A stretch of DNA of 64,000 bases from Camarhynchus parvulus (GCF_901933205.1 NC_044573.1:30873493-30937492); one strand, 5' to 3'; shown: positions 22,047 to 35,964, counted from the first letter of the stretch. Notes: generated by a model from the letters alone, not told the origin. Made by a program: numbers and translations.

Positions 22047-25000
22047 GTAGCAGTTAACAATCTGTTGGTCTGTGAGCATAATTGATGTGCTCTGTAATGC
22101 TCCACAGATCTTGTGGTGCACACACGCATGCCTGTTCTCACTGCACACCCTTCACGACAAGAAGCTGATTTTTGCACAAATCTAAACAGCAAAGTACAAT
22201 TCTGAATTATAAAACAGAGAGTTGGGACCTCACTGCAGAACTGCCAGCATCTTCTCCTTTACAGGCAGATGGCAAAACTGTCATAATAAGATGCTTGAGG
22301 AAGAATTCACCAGTAACACTTGGAAGAGTGTAAAGATCTATCCCTCTTAATTGAGGAAGGAAAATCAAACGAGTAGCCCCAGACTATAATATCCCCGTAT
22401 AGATTTGTCCCCAGAGATGGGGTAGAAGCCTTTGCATTTGAAAACGATCAGTTCCAGGATACACCATTGCAGAGTCATGTCTAGCAATCCAACTGTTCAG
22501 TCAAAAGAAGCAGGGAAGGATAGTGCCACACCCACCAGCCCACTGGCAGGAGATGTGTTGGGCTCCTGCATGGATATGTGATCATCATTGCTAAACATGA
22601 AAAAAGAGGAACACACATTTGGTGTTTGGTGACTGCCAGTGGATTCCTTGCCTCTCCCAAGTGCTGGTGACTGTGTTAAGTGGTTTCTGCCAGAGAGAAC
22701 ATTTGTATCCTGCTCATATGGAATCAGTTTTTACCCATTTCCCTACCCATTTTTACATCTTAAAGGCATGCCATTTAAATTACACTCGCACCTTTACAGC
22801 AAAACCCATAGGTCATCACCATGAGGAAGACTCAGAGAAGTGTGCCATGGGAAAAAAGAGGCCACATGGGGAGGATGAAAAGGAAAGCTTTCCACGATCA
22901 GTCACAGAAGACAAGTCTAACAGTGGTAACTGACTCTCAAACCTGACAGCATGGGCCTATATCAGGTATTCTTTCACTTCAGCTAGGTATTGCCAAAGCC
23001 CATGGCAGGGTTCCCATCCTTTCCACTAACCCTGCAGTCATGCTCCTGTACCCCCAGCAGCCCATAGCAGGGTTGCATGGTACAGGAGGGAGGTTCAGGA
23101 CATAATGTGCAGCGACCAGCAGGTTCCAAAAGCTTTCTCACCATGTTGCATAGCACTTTTTGCTTTCCACAAGACTCCTTCTGCTGCAGACTCCCAGGAG
23201 AACAGGCACAGAAAGAGGGAGTGTGAGTGGCGCCTTCCCCAGATAGATTTCACACTTCTAAGGCACAGAGAAGGAAAGCAGCACCACTTTGATCAAGTGC
23301 CATGCGCTGTGTACAGTAAATGACGATGCACCACTCCCTCTGCTCTTGACACCTTGCCAGTTTGGCATACCTACTCCTGATCTCTGAGTGTCACCCCTTT
23401 TCAGTAAAGGAAAATATTTTCAAAAGTGAGCAAATGACTTGGGAGCCCAATCCCCATCACTGCTCAGTGAGGCATTACATCCATTTGATGGTATGCACTT
23501 CACACAGGTGTTTAACAGGTCAGTCACCCAGATGTGGAGTGAGACAAATACCACCATGGGGAGCTTGAATCTGAATCAGACACTCTCTGGAGGTGCCCAT
23601 CAGCCTTCAAAGTGAGCTGAGGCTCACTGTAACACATATTTTGGCCTTTCAGGACAACTGCCAGACCTTGTTCCTAGGTTCTAGTCCAAAACCGAGTCAC
23701 ATCCTGCCTTTAGTTCAGCTCTCAACTGAGAAATACCCATGAAATAATTTTATTATACATCAGCACCTGGTTATCTCATTCCCGCTGAGGAGGACTTTAC
23801 TCCACTAATGAGCCCATGACTTGGATGGGCTGCTCAAGGACTGCAGCTGCTTCCTAGGAAGAAACGCTTACAGGGTCTCTTTCTCAGCCCCTCACTGCTT
23901 TCCTTCTCAAGTGTGTGGCTGCTCATGAAGGGGCTGCCTCTGCCCACCACTGCTCAGAGCCCACCTGACACCTGAGGTCAATGCCACCTGCAGGCTGAGG
24001 GGCTTTCTGTTCCCATACCTTGGAAGGGATGGAGCAATAGGGTCTGCAGAGGTGAAGGTGCTCTCCTTGCTCTCATAGAGGATTAGTGAGCCTAGGAACA
24101 AGAGGTCTAAAGCCTCTCTATAGACAAAAGTATGCTCTGCAACATCAAACATCAAGGTCTCACGCTGTAGCAGATCATGTTCCTCAAGCACAGCAGGGTC
24201 ACAACAGTTACCCCTACACCAGCTCCACTCCCAGAGCCCAATTCCACCGCATTCTCACTTAGGCTGCTGATTGCAGATGGTGCAGCAGGTATTTATCACT
24301 CTCACCATTGAAGAATTCCCTGGCATGGGATGAGTTCAGCACCAGCATAAACTAGACCATGTACCTGTACCTTGCACTGTGAAGCAGAGATCTTGGTCTC
24401 ACAAGCTTTAGGGATATTACCCACTGCCACATCAGACCCTGCCCCTACTATTTCCCATGTTATCTGTGTGATCTGTCAGGGAGCAGAAGCCATGTGAGGA
24501 CATCCTTAAGTGTGAGCACCAGGTTCCCCTCAGACAGGAGATGAAATATTCACTCTGACATATTAAAATAAACCAACCCCTCCTTCTTTGGAGCCGGATT
24601 GTGAATATGTAGGGTGTGTGTAGTCAGATGAATGTCATTGCAAGATAAGAACATCCCTCACAATCACGCAGTGTCAAGAGCCCAGCGAATGCCAGTTCCT
24701 GATCACCGTCACATCAGTACAGTGCAGAACAACAACTGCTCTCTTTGCTGCTGCCACATCGTGATTTTGCAGAACCTCAACAATCATCCCTGATCAGTCT
24801 CTGGGACTGTCCACAAGGAATGACTCTTTGTTTTCTCTTTGTCCATGGCCATACCTTTAACCCTGGTGACTCCAGGTATAAACATGCAGGGAAGGAGTGG
24901 AACTAAAGCTACCCAGTAAGACAAATCTGCCTAACAAAATGTTACTGGAGGCATACAAAGAGAAAGCCTGTGGCTGAAACCTTTATAAAGTTTTAGTATA

Positions 25001-27386
25001 ACTAAGCAGAGCAAAGAGTGATACTATGGGCATTTCTTCCCTGGGATGAGGTGGGCACAGTGGGAACCTACTGAGCTCTTCAGTTTTCCCAGCATTTTCC
25101 CTTTTGTAGTCTGTACAACCCAACCTCGGGCAGACTCAGATGAATACAGAAATTACAACAAAGAGCAAAAGCTGTCAAAGTAAACTGAATTACATCTGAC
25201 AGAGAGTCCTATTTTCCATCCTGCTTTGCATGCTCATTTATAGGTAGGGGACAATACCTTTCCTTTCATACGAGTATAAATAAATGTACAGTGCCAGACA
25301 CAGCCACTGTGACTGAGCAACAGGGGAGGACATTCAGCCCTTTCAAACCATGGAAGCAGACAGAGGAAAAGGGACAGTTTGACAACATATGGAAGGCTGT
25401 CAGCTGCTCTCTCAAACTGGGAAAGACTCAGCTTTTCCAGTGTAGGTTTAGATCCAAGAGAAGTATTTATTTTAAAAGATAACAAAGGATTGACACATGT
25501 ACTGTCAATAATAAGATGATAACAAGCAAGGCCATGCAAGAGGAAGATCTCACCCATTACCCACGTAGCTTCAGGGAGTGTCTCATCCCAATCCAACACC
25601 TGCCCAGGTATTTAAGCAATGACTTCAACAGAGATCAGAACTGTGCAAACATTTCCTACCTGAGCTGGGGCAGCACAATCAGACCTAGGGGTGGAATGGA
25701 AAGCATAGACTTTGTTTGGTCCACTGTGGTAGTGGAGTTGGAGAGCAGCAGCCTGCAACCAGCTTTTGCCCAGCCAGTTTGGGTATGCAGAGCAGTTGGA
25801 TGCTGGCAAGGACCCCCAGCAGACACTGCCTTCCCCTGCAGGAACCTGGCCTCCATCGAGTGCTTCCTGCCTCTAAGCTGTGGCTCTGCTTCTGCTGTCC
25901 TGCAAGCCACAAAGACAAGAAGCACACTTGGACAGTCTGCTATGGCCACTTGTGCTGGAGTCTGACAGGTGTCCTTAGCATCTAAAATGAAGCAGGAACC
26001 CCACTAGGTATCCCATAAAAGACTTTCTAAAGAAGTCTCTTTAGAAAACAAATCTAATGTTGCTAAGACTCTGCTTTTTCTTCTTCTACAGCTGAAGACA
26101 AAAAACACTGGCACAACAAGGAGCAAGGGAAGAAAGGCAGGAAAACAGGAGAGATGTGTCCTGGTCCAGGCAGGAGCTGGAGAAATGTCTTAAGGAGAAG
26201 TCAGCAGACTGGTACTGGGAATATAGGAATATAATGGAATATAATTACTATTGCGGAGGCCCTGTACGACACTGAGACACACATTTCCTCTGTGACACAC
26301 AGGGAAAAATTTCAACTGCCTGTGCTCCAGTTCTCTTTCTGGAAATGGGATTGTCTGGTGTTCATTGTTCTACTCATGGCTCATAAGGACCAGTCCCAGT
26401 GGCATTCAGATCCTTGCCCAGGTGTTCTCAACACAAGGACTGGTTGATCCAGCCCTCAGGAGAGGAATATCCCAGCACGCTGTGGCAGCTAGTAGGCTGT
26501 TTTGAACCAGCCTTCACTCCCTGAAAAGAGAGCCTCTATCATGCTCAGTATTCCTGGGGCTGGCCTGGGGGAAGAGACGAGTACAGCAGGGATGGATGGG
26601 CTGTTGCCTGCAGCTCCTCTGGTGAGATCCTGTTGCAGTTGTTACCTTGGCAGTCAGAGGTGTTATCTGACGGGGTGGGACTCTCTCACCCCGCTTGTCA
26701 CTTCTGGTGGTGGATGTGAGCAGCCTGACAACCCTAGGCTTCTCTCCCATTAGGCTCAAAGTGTTGGGTTGTGACTCCTAGTGTGCCAGATAAAAGCACT
26801 CTAGAAAATTTGTTCCATATAACTGGAAAACTGTTCACTATAAAGCTTCTGTTTCTCAGAGACTCCTCAACACCTCTCTCATTGAGAGCCCCAAGCAACG
26901 GGGTCCCCAAGAAACCCTAATTTTCTGCTGCAGCTCTGGTTAAACACCCACCCGGCTGCCAAAGAGCCCATCACAAATCAGGAAGATTCAGCTGGTCCTG
27001 GGCAACCCCCTTGCCAGCACTCAGGCACCTCTTTCCTCATTGCTGCAAAGCAAATACAGTTGAAAAAACATGGGTAGGCATGGGAGAGGGAATGAGGGCT
27101 TCTACTGGGCAGGCGATAAAGCAGGACACAAAGGGAGGACTCAGGCAGGAATTGTCAGAGCAGATGCTCTGCTAGTGCAAATCAAGGTGGCCTCATTGAC
27201 TTTGCCTTGCCCTGGCTGGGTTACGCCTCCTGTGCCATGTTTCCTGAAATAGGGATCTGCATGTCTGGCTCAATGACAGCAGGCTGTCCTAGCAGTGTTT
27301 AGAAGCTATGTAAGTGGAAAGCATTTTTACACAAGCTAATTTGACATATAATATTTCAGGAACTTACAATTTATTTTTATCGTTTG

Positions 27387-27453
27387 TTAAAAAAAAAAAA
27401 TTAAAAAAATAAAAGCCTGGCAGAACAAGAAAATAAAGGTGAAAAAAAAAAAA
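27387..27453. repeat. A-rich low-complexity tract
   Basis: Two A12 runs (27389-27400 and 27442-27453) separated by A-rich sequence. It could be the remnant of a poly(A)-tailed insertion, but the sequence 5' of it is not recognised. Confidence 0.8.
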
Positions 27454-27768
27454 GAAGACTGAGCAAATAATAACATGTGTGGGTGGGTTGGTATGTAATA
27501 CCCCAACCACAGGGCTACAGCAACATTTGGTCCCATTGACCTTTTTGCTTAAATTAAGGTAATTACTCAGCTACTGACAATAGGCTGCTGTGTTACGTCT
27601 GTGGATTTGCACACAGAGAGGGACATGACAAATAATTTGACACATGCCAGTGACTTCAGACTTGATCCAAAGTCTAAGCACATATTGTCTTCTTATGAGA
27701 AAAATTATTAAACCTTGATTAAACTCCAAGATCCTTAAAGATGGAAATGTGGAAAGGTGAAAAGAGAT
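27454..27768. other. No gene recognised; unique sequence
   Basis: A little over 300 bases of unique sequence between the A-rich tract and the GATA microsatellite. Nothing identifiable. Confidence 0.55.
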
Positions 27769-27811
<43 letters not shown>

Positions 27812-27829
27812 TAGATAGATAATAGATAA
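27769..27829 (+). repeat. (GATA)n microsatellite
   Basis: About 42 bases of perfect GATA repeat (27769-27810) followed by an imperfect continuation, TTAGATAGATAATAGATA. GATA tetranucleotides are common and polymorphic in vertebrates. The array offers overlapping GATA-factor core words, but nothing shows that it is used as a regulatory site. Confidence 0.97.
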
Positions 27830-30800
27830 ACTCTATGTACCTTAAAATAGATCTAGTCGAGTAATTTCTGCTGTAATCTCTGTCTGAGGGTAATGGACTT
27901 TAAACTCAGCAGGTTTTATATCCCATGGGGTTTTTCCCCTTAACGTTTCTACTAGGAAAATCAAACCTGTATATTTTAAACCAGATAATTCAGTGTGACT
28001 GACTATAAGTTCTGTTGTTAACCTGGCCCAAAATACTCTCAAGTGCATTTGCATACTGTGATGCAATGTCTCCTAAGTGTTTGCATTTCTTTCCCATAAT
28101 ATAACAATTTGCTGGTTCACATGAGGAAATGGGGCTACCATTCAACCTGGCTTGTGTGCCCCCATACAAATATTCTTTGTAATACTGAAGGGACACAAAA
28201 GAAAGCAATTTCTGCTAAAGTGAATGAAATGACTCAGTACATTGCCACCTTGAAAAGTCAAATAGCCCATTCCCCTTAGAAATGTCAACAGAAGCAATTT
28301 ACAGATATAAATGCTTTAGACCTTTTCATTCAAATACCCCTCTGTTTTTCAAAGGTACAGTCCCATAAAACGAATGCTGAGTCATCTATTTCATTAAATA
28401 CAAATTCTCATTTTTATTCTGCTTTCTTTCTGCATAACAGCAAGCACACACACACAGAAAAAGGTAATCTTTTTCTAGCTCAAGTTATTAAGTTATAGAG
28501 CGGATTTGCTATTATGTAAAATAAATGATGTCTCTGACATAGAGAACTCATAACTTACACGCTTACACTGTGTTGACAACCTTTAAATGAATCTTAGAAA
28601 CTTTTGCTGCTTGAGGTTGAATATTGCATCTGTGCAGTGTTACTGCTTGCATGGCTCATTGAATGCTGCTAAAACAAATTTTCTTTTTACAATGAATGAA
28701 ACAACTGGGATGAGGCAGAGAAGACCTCAGGTCATAAGGTTTGCAGAATGAAAAAACGATATTAAACTTTGGATTTTAGTACTCTGGAGAGCAAGCCCTG
28801 GGAGTTCACTTGCCAAGCACCAAGGGTGACCCCTGAAGCCAGGCTGCCTGTGAATGCTTCTGGTGCTGAGCCATCTGGTCCCAAGGCTCCGTTCATGTTT
28901 GCAGTTCCCCACGGTAATTTGCACACCCACAATTGGATAGCTCTTGGGAAAATAAGGCTATTTTTATAAAGATTTGAGAGTTCATTACTCTTCTCCTTAA
29001 GGGTTAAGAGCACCTTCAAATTCAAACCAGGTATTTGGAAATATGCACAAGCTCTGGTGCTGTTTAGACTGAAGGGTGGTTTACCTAAACCCCTAATTTT
29101 GATCCCAGTGAGGAATAGGCCTGATGTCATTTGTTCTCCATGGAACAACAGATAACACCAGGGAGAAGCAGAAACTGGAAGGACACCTACAAACCTGAAG
29201 GTGAGAAAATGCAGAAAACATTGATGCCCCAAGCGGACAAGTGGAACACTGAATGTAGATGAGGCAGGAAGGCGTTTATCCCAGATGAGGCATTTATGTC
29301 TTGCTCACGGTGTTTTCGTAAGTCTTATCATCCAGATCCTCAGCTGAGGGATATTTTGGGCCAAACCCTCAGCTGGTGTGAAGCAGTGCATTTGCATGTC
29401 ACAAGCCTTAATTTAGCAACAGAAGGGTCACAGAAACCAGAAAATGAGTCCTTCCCTTCAGATTGATTTATTGGACTTCAGCTACCCTTCAGCGACATTT
29501 CCCCTAACTTATTTCTGGATGTCCACCGCCTTTTTAGTCCATCAAAGGCTACGAGACAAAATACATGGTCTAAACTGGTAAATCCACGCACTATCACTGC
29601 TGTAGCCCCAGCTGATTGCCTGCTCTTCAAAAACTCATCCCAGAAATACCTGTGGGACTCTCATTTCCATGATGGTTCTGACGGTCTCACCTAAAACTGC
29701 AGAAGGCAATGAGACTCTGTTGCCACAAAAGTGCCTCCAGCTCTCCCTCTCAATGCCACCAGACTGAGCACAGCAAGCAGAAGAATCCAACAAAACAAAG
29801 CCAAACAGCTTCCAGCTGTTATTTTAAGCCAGGAGAGGGCTTGGAGGGAGGGAGCAGGGGGAATGAACCACTCGGCAAATGCTGGGAAAGCATTCAGTTT
29901 TGGCTGATGGCCTCTTGTGGCTGTGGTTTCCACAATGTCTCTGTGTTCTATCTGTGTCAGGATGGAACCAGCCTCCTGAAATAGACTGAACAAGCTAGAC
30001 TAGAGCTATTTTAATACCTAGAGCTTGTTCCCTTTAGATTTTTTGAGTGAGGGGATGGAGTGGAAAAGGAGAGACAACAAGTAAGGGTGATGTTATTTTA
30101 ACACATGCAAAGGAGCTGTCAGAGCGTAGCAGTTTAGCTGTCTCAGCACACGCCCCCATCCGCCCCATCGTTACTACGTGCACGGATGCACAGCCTGAGG
30201 TAGCACCTGCATAGGCCAGAATTAGCTGGGATTGTGGATGCACACGCACACATCTCCTTGGAAAAGCGTCACAGTTTCTTTCGTGTCACACCAAGAGGGA
30301 AAAATGAGCTCATGTCTCCAGGCATGTGACGTGCAAGCTGCTCATGGTGGGCCTTTCTTACCCAAAATAGACACAGATCACTCCCCCATCATGCTGCTGT
30401 TATAGCTTGGTCACCACGGTCCTGCTCTGGAGAGCAGCTCCTTCCCAGCATCAGATGTTGGAAAGCTGGGAAGGGATAGTAGGATAGTGTGTAAAGCAAA
30501 GTCTCAAGAACACCACGTGGCTTTTTACACTTGCAGCCAGTTCTGATACTATCTTTTGCTGTGTGCTAAGGGGATAGGCTTTCAGAAACTTCATCAACAG
30601 AAGCAATACAATCCAATATTTTCCCCAGGCCTGCCTGTGTACTTGTTTCATAATAGCTCAAACAACAATTTCCTCTTAGCTTTTCTCTGATTTTGCAGCA
30701 ACAAATTGTATGTCTTGAAAATGTCCTCTCAGGTTGCCAGTGTTGCCCTTTTAAAGATCAGTGCAGGAGGAGATTTTAATATCTAGAATATTTTCCTACA

Positions 30801-33198
30801 TTTTTAAAAATCAGCTCAACGTTAAATTTGTCTTGGATTACATTGTATTGCTCATGATGTACTGTTCTGAGGGCTCAGCCCCTCCATGGCAATCATGAAC
30901 TGTGTTATCCTGATTTATACTGGGCCACTGTGACCTGGTATGATGCTAGAGAACAGCATATCAGTTGTATCCCTGAAACATGACAGCTCTACTTGCATTA
31001 GCAGATGAGAGAAAAGCCATACAGCACCTCATATCACCTGCAGATTGGTCAGAGAACAACTTGCTCCAAGGAAGACATTCCTCAGAAGTTGATGAAGCCC
31101 CTTTGGCAGCCTCTTTCTACTGCTAAAGTCCTAGCAAAAATCTTTTGCTCCCCAGTATCTGGATTGCTCAATGTCTTTGCACACCCTCTGTGTTGAAGTA
31201 AGGTCTGAATCCCTTGTGACTCCCCCACATTACAGCAAAATCACCTAAAAACCCATGTGAGGCCTTCTGTTGCTTTCTTCAAGGTTAACTCTTAATTTTT
31301 TTGCCCTTGCAACCAGACCTCCTCAACACAGTCAGCCGATGAGGTCATCCTCTCTATCAGATAGAAGGAGCTAAAAACATGACACAGGAGATGTCAGCTC
31401 CATTGGCTGCTCATCTCAGTACCTGCAGCCAAAACAGAAAGCTTACTCAGGCTGCCAAATAAAAATACCTCTTGTGGGCACATTCCTTGCAGAGTACACA
31501 AGAAAGCAAGCTGAGAAGACAGCAAGGGAGGACAGCAAGAAGTGTCAGACAGAAACAAGAATGAACAGACAGCGAGGAGGGAGAGAGAAAGAGAAGAGTG
31601 GCTGGGAGGGGGGAAAAAACCACAGGTGAAGACCTATGAAGATAGACAAGGAGCCAAATGAGACGGGGCACACTGATTTCATTAGCAGTAAATGTCATGG
31701 CAGACAACACAACTGTATGATACAGTGCTTTCTTAGGCACGCACAGTAAAACCCTAGCCCTGTTGAAGACTATGGCCAAAATCCCATTGACTTCAGTAAT
31801 GCCAGGACAAATGGAGCTGCCCCACGCCTTCCAGCAACCAGCTCTGGCCACAGTCAAAATCCCTCCTGCAATCTGACCCCAGTTCTCCAGTTTCACCTAT
31901 CACACTGCCAGAACCAGACTCAAAGGGGCAGGCAGAGGATAGCAACGCACAAATGGCCAATTTGTGTTTTTCCTATTTTCCATATGTGGCAACAAGCAAA
32001 ACAGGCAGTTAGGGGCAGAATTTAGCCCCTGCAGCCTAATGCCTTTCAGAATGGTCTTCAGTCCCAGCAGAATTTCCATCTCAATGTCACTGCCTAGGAA
32101 AAAGGAGCAACTCCTAACTACTACAAAGGGTAGCTATAAGGTTCCAGTTTGCTCAGAGCTTCATGCAAAATCACTGAAAATGTTTCCACTACCTTTGGAA
32201 AGCAAAGTGTGCAATGATGTTAGACTGCGTAGAGTTGCAAACGTATTGCAGCCAGCAGAACAAGCTCTGGCAACAGGGTGGACTGCAAGACCTTGCCCTG
32301 TCGTCTTTGTCACCATGGTTTGAGGATGCAAACCTGTGCAATGTGGCAATGCATAAAACTTTAAACGTTCTATGCATTTTTCCAGGCTCCTGGCAGTGTG
32401 GATCCTCCACCATAGGACAAGCTGTCCCCAGGAGATCTTGGCCTTTCTTCCCTGGACTCCCACATTACATCCAACCAAGTCAGAGGTCAGAGTCATTAAC
32501 TTCAAAGTGTCCCAGTGCAAAGGCTGGGATAACAGAAGGACCAGCTATCACTTGAGATTAACATCATGGCTGACAGCTTGACTTCTTCAGCATTTGGGAA
32601 ATCTCAACTGCAAGATGAACCTTCCTCTAGCTGGTTGGAAGAGATATGGGTTCATGCATGAAGTGTGAGCTTCTACAAGAAGTCACCACGTGCTTTCTAC
32701 TCCAAGTGTGAGGATATTTCTACAAAGGGACAAATGAAAAGTGAAAGGAAAAATAACACTCCCCAACTTCAGCATAGCAAGACATTCCACCTTTCCTTTG
32801 ACAACCATACATGTCCTCATGCTGCTCAGGATTTCGGAAACAGGATAAAGTGATTGTAAGGATCCCTCCACAAAACTAGCTCAAAGCTTCTCAAGCTGGG
32901 TGGGGAAATAGGAATTTGTTTCCCTGAAACAAACTGGACAAACAAATGGATGAGAGGAGTTCACCTTGCTGCTCTTTCTGCATCTGGAATGCTGGGGCAT
33001 ACGTTCTTCCCAACTCTTCTCAACAGCTGCCCACCCCAGCATCCCAAATCTACCCTGAGCAACAACGAACATCAACCAGAGTTTCTGTGCTGTGGCACTA
33101 ACAAAGTATGCAGGGGCTTAGGATACTTTTGGTGCCTCTGCAAACCAGAGGCCCCAAGTGTTTGTCTGTTTTGTCAATGTTTAGTGTGAGTCATGTTA
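27830..33198. other. No gene recognised; AT-leaning unique sequence
   Basis: Frames up to 156 codons (28762-29232, minus) have no domain. 28200-28720 is AT-rich with a TGAGTCA AP-1-type word near 28378 and looks like conserved non-coding DNA in texture only. Near 31786-31810 the phrase CCCATTGACTTCAGT resembles a word common in old sauropsid repeats, but too little matches to annotate an element. Confidence 0.45.
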
Positions 33199-33249
33199 GG
33201 GGAAGGGAAGGGAGGGGAAGGGAGGGGAAGGGAAGGGAAGGGTTAGGGG
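33199..33249 (+). repeat. G-rich (GGGAA/GGGGA)n tract, quadruplex candidate
   Basis: Ten or so runs of three or four G separated by one to three bases form an imperfect GGGAA/GGGAGG repeat. The tract begins at a GTTAGGGG word and ends at GGGTTAGGGG, so TTAGGG-like words stand at both edges. It meets the G3+N1-7 quadruplex rule several times over on the + strand. A pure simple-repeat origin is enough to explain it. Confidence 0.9.
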
Positions 33250-34371
33250 TATATAACAGTGCAGGATGAAGCACTGCTTCATTCCCATGTGGCTCAGGCA
33301 CTTCTGTTTCAGTGGATGCACGTGCACTCACATCCAGTGATCTGTTGACTCAAATGCTGTCATGGACATAAGCAGCATAAACTTAGCCTGAGCACGAGCA
33401 GCTGTCACCTTGTGAGACGCATGTGCTCAGAACTAGGTGCGTGTCACTTCTGTAACGCTGGAGGATATGTCTTTGACTTGGCCATAAAAGGAAGGAGGGG
33501 GGATGGACCTAGGGAAGATATGGACACTGCAGCAGGTACTGGAAATTGTTCTTGGCTCCTAGCAGCATTGTTTGATCTGTTCAGTGGGTCATGTGCCAGC
33601 CAGCCGACTTGCTACGTGTGTTTAGACAGCTCCTGCATGTCTGAATTCTCCTGGCCAGCTGGTGCTTTAACTCCTTCAGCTGCCCTTACTGCCAGGAGTC
33701 AGGCAGTATGGGAAACAGCAAAATAAAACCCAGCATGGTTGAAAATAGCACAGGGTTTGAGTAAAGTGAAGACGGGGCTCGGAGTTACAAAGGAAATGGA
33801 GAATTCGGTGGGACCCTTGAATTAATGATTGCTGTAGGTAAAAGAACATGATCATCATCCTCCTGAGATGTGTTTCCTAACGCGTTTAATAGAAAATTAA
33901 CCAGGAGAGCCTCTGCTCTCTCAAGCTTTGAAATCCTGCCATGGAAACCTGTTGCAGAAAATGAGGACACAAAAGCAGCAGCAGCACAACCTGGTATCAA
34001 GAATAACTGTCAGAGACAGGTGCATACACTCGTCCTGCCATGCCTCTTCAGTTGCATGCCCCCTCACAAAAACAAATACTAAGACTAGAAAGCCTGTAAA
34101 AGTGACACTGTTCGCTGAAGTTCATGATAAACCTGTGATCCTGAACTCCTCCCCTCCTTGCCCCACCACCACCTGACAGCTTTTAAAGAACAGTCTCTGT
34201 ATTAGTGCTGCAGATCCCCTTTAAAACAGGCTCAAATGTGAACCCAGGCAGAGCACTGCCTGAAGAAAGTTTCTAGACCTCCTACCTCTCTGTGAGTCCT
34301 TTCTTTAAAAATACTCACTAACAGATTTGGGGTTTTGATATGGCTTTTTGCCCCTGTTACACACTGAAGCC
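33250..34371. other. No gene recognised; unique sequence
   Basis: A 104-codon + frame (33412-33726) lacks any domain. Nothing else recognised. Confidence 0.5.
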
Positions 34372-34415
34372 CTTATACCAGTAACCCCTCTCTCTTATAC
34401 CAGTAACCCCTCATC
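34372..34415 (+). repeat. 22-base tandem duplication
   Basis: Two adjacent copies of a 22-base unit that begins CTTATACCAGTAACCCCTC. The second copy differs from the first only near its last three bases. Looks like a small recent local duplication. Confidence 0.85.
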
Positions 34416-35964
34416 CTCTTCTGCTGTGCTGATCCAAATTCTCAGGTCACCGGTAGCGATCCAGACTCATTCCCTGGGGTTTATTCCAGCCTGTCGGCAG
34501 CACTGCTAAAAGCTGAGTGCACTGTCCTATTTCCCACCCCTTCACCCAGGGTGACAGGCTGTCTGTGAGGTGTTCTGTGACATCTCACACTTCAGGCATT
34601 GTATTGGTGTTTGTCGTGTTGCAGCATGAGGAGACCCAGCTGGCATCCTGGGAATTTCAAACAGCATCCATGAAGGATGCTTTATTCTGCTCTTGGATTC
34701 TCCTGCACTGGTGATATGTTGTACTTTTGTGCAGTCCAATAAAAGCAAGGGCAGAATCTCAATCATGTCAAATGAGCTGGGGAAATCCCACAGAGAATGG
34801 GAATGAAGGAGGGGTAGGGACACCCTTCCACTCAGCAAACAGACCTGGGGCCACCGTGACCACGCAGTGTCTGGAGACCATCCATAACATAAGGAAACCA
34901 TTACAAACTACTTTGATGGTGAAATGGCAACACATTCCCACTGGCGTTTTCACAAGCTAAATGGTTCTTGCATTGCTGACAAGCAGGCAATTTCCATCCA
35001 TCCTGCCACTGAAGTCAGGAGAATCACACTGATGCAGAAATTGCAACAGTTGAGAGCAGAATAAGCTGCAATTTTCCAGCAACAGTGAGAAACAGTGAGC
35101 TGCCTTTTATTAGCTCAACCATGAGTCCCAGGGAGACAGGCTGTCTTCCTCACTCCTGTTCCATGGACCCACCAAGAAGGTTACTCAGGCTGTCAGACAG
35201 AATCGGGATCAGGCTAATGATGGAGGAGGTCATGGTCTGGTTCCTGTGATGGCTACTCTCTCTTCAAGAGGAGATGTGTTAGTATGTGCAACTGGCCTGG
35301 AAAGAAATGACATGTAACCCCCCACTTCCATTTGCATTTGTCTACTTGGGATAGAATATGCAGCTAGTGCTACCCTTGACAAAAGTCTCAAGCAGGGATG
35401 CCACAACATATCCTTGACTTGTTTCTCTGCACTTCTCTCTGCCCCAGAAGGCTGGAAACTTGCCAGGGGGCCTTGCAGAATCTAGGTCTTGTTTGCTCTT
35501 AGCTGACTTTATACCATTTTACAACAGCAGGTGCAAATGCCAAGTAGCAGCTCAGCCCCCAGTTAACAGGATCAGTGAGCACTGTTGGCTCCATTGGGGT
35601 GCAAGATTAGTATCCAACCCACTAGCTGGGGGTTCTTTTGAATAGGGATGAAGAAACAGGCATCAGTGCCACCTTCATCATGGCAGAGACAAGCACCAAT
35701 AGATTCTTTGGGCACCTGTCACCTCCAGACCAGCTCTCTCTGTCACTAGGTCTGCTATCAAAGGCAATGCTATGTCCTCCCCAAAACACTTGTCTCCAAA
35801 AGTAGATCCTGGCTGCTAGGTACACAGCTATGAGCAGAAGTCCTGTCAACTTTGAGAAGCAGCCTTTTCCATTGTATCTTTTTGAAATTATAGATGTCTT
35901 CATGGAATCTTCTGCCTGTAGAGAATAGTACTGAACTTCTCTAGGACTGAAAGCATCACAAGAC
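34416..35964. other. No gene recognised; sequence upstream of the CR1 fragment
   Basis: Largest frames are 119 codons (34542-34901, minus) and a 130-codon minus frame (35622-36014) that runs antisense into the CR1 fragment. The stretch 35880-35964 could be a very decayed continuation of CR1, but I cannot align it by eye. Confidence 0.45.

Larger units (their letters stand above)
20695..27386. other. No gene recognised; unique sequence with short A-rich tracts
   Basis: Frames up to 149 codons (25516-25965) occur, with several frames open on both strands at 25600-25985, which marks a GC-richer stretch and not a gene. A near-tandem GGAATATAAT motif occurs three times at about 26218-26246. No other element recognised. 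Confidence 0.5.

Noticed and set aside
33199..33249. Interstitial telomere
   Set aside because: Only edge words resemble TTAGGG; the body is GGGAA/GGGGA, so it is treated as a simple repeat.
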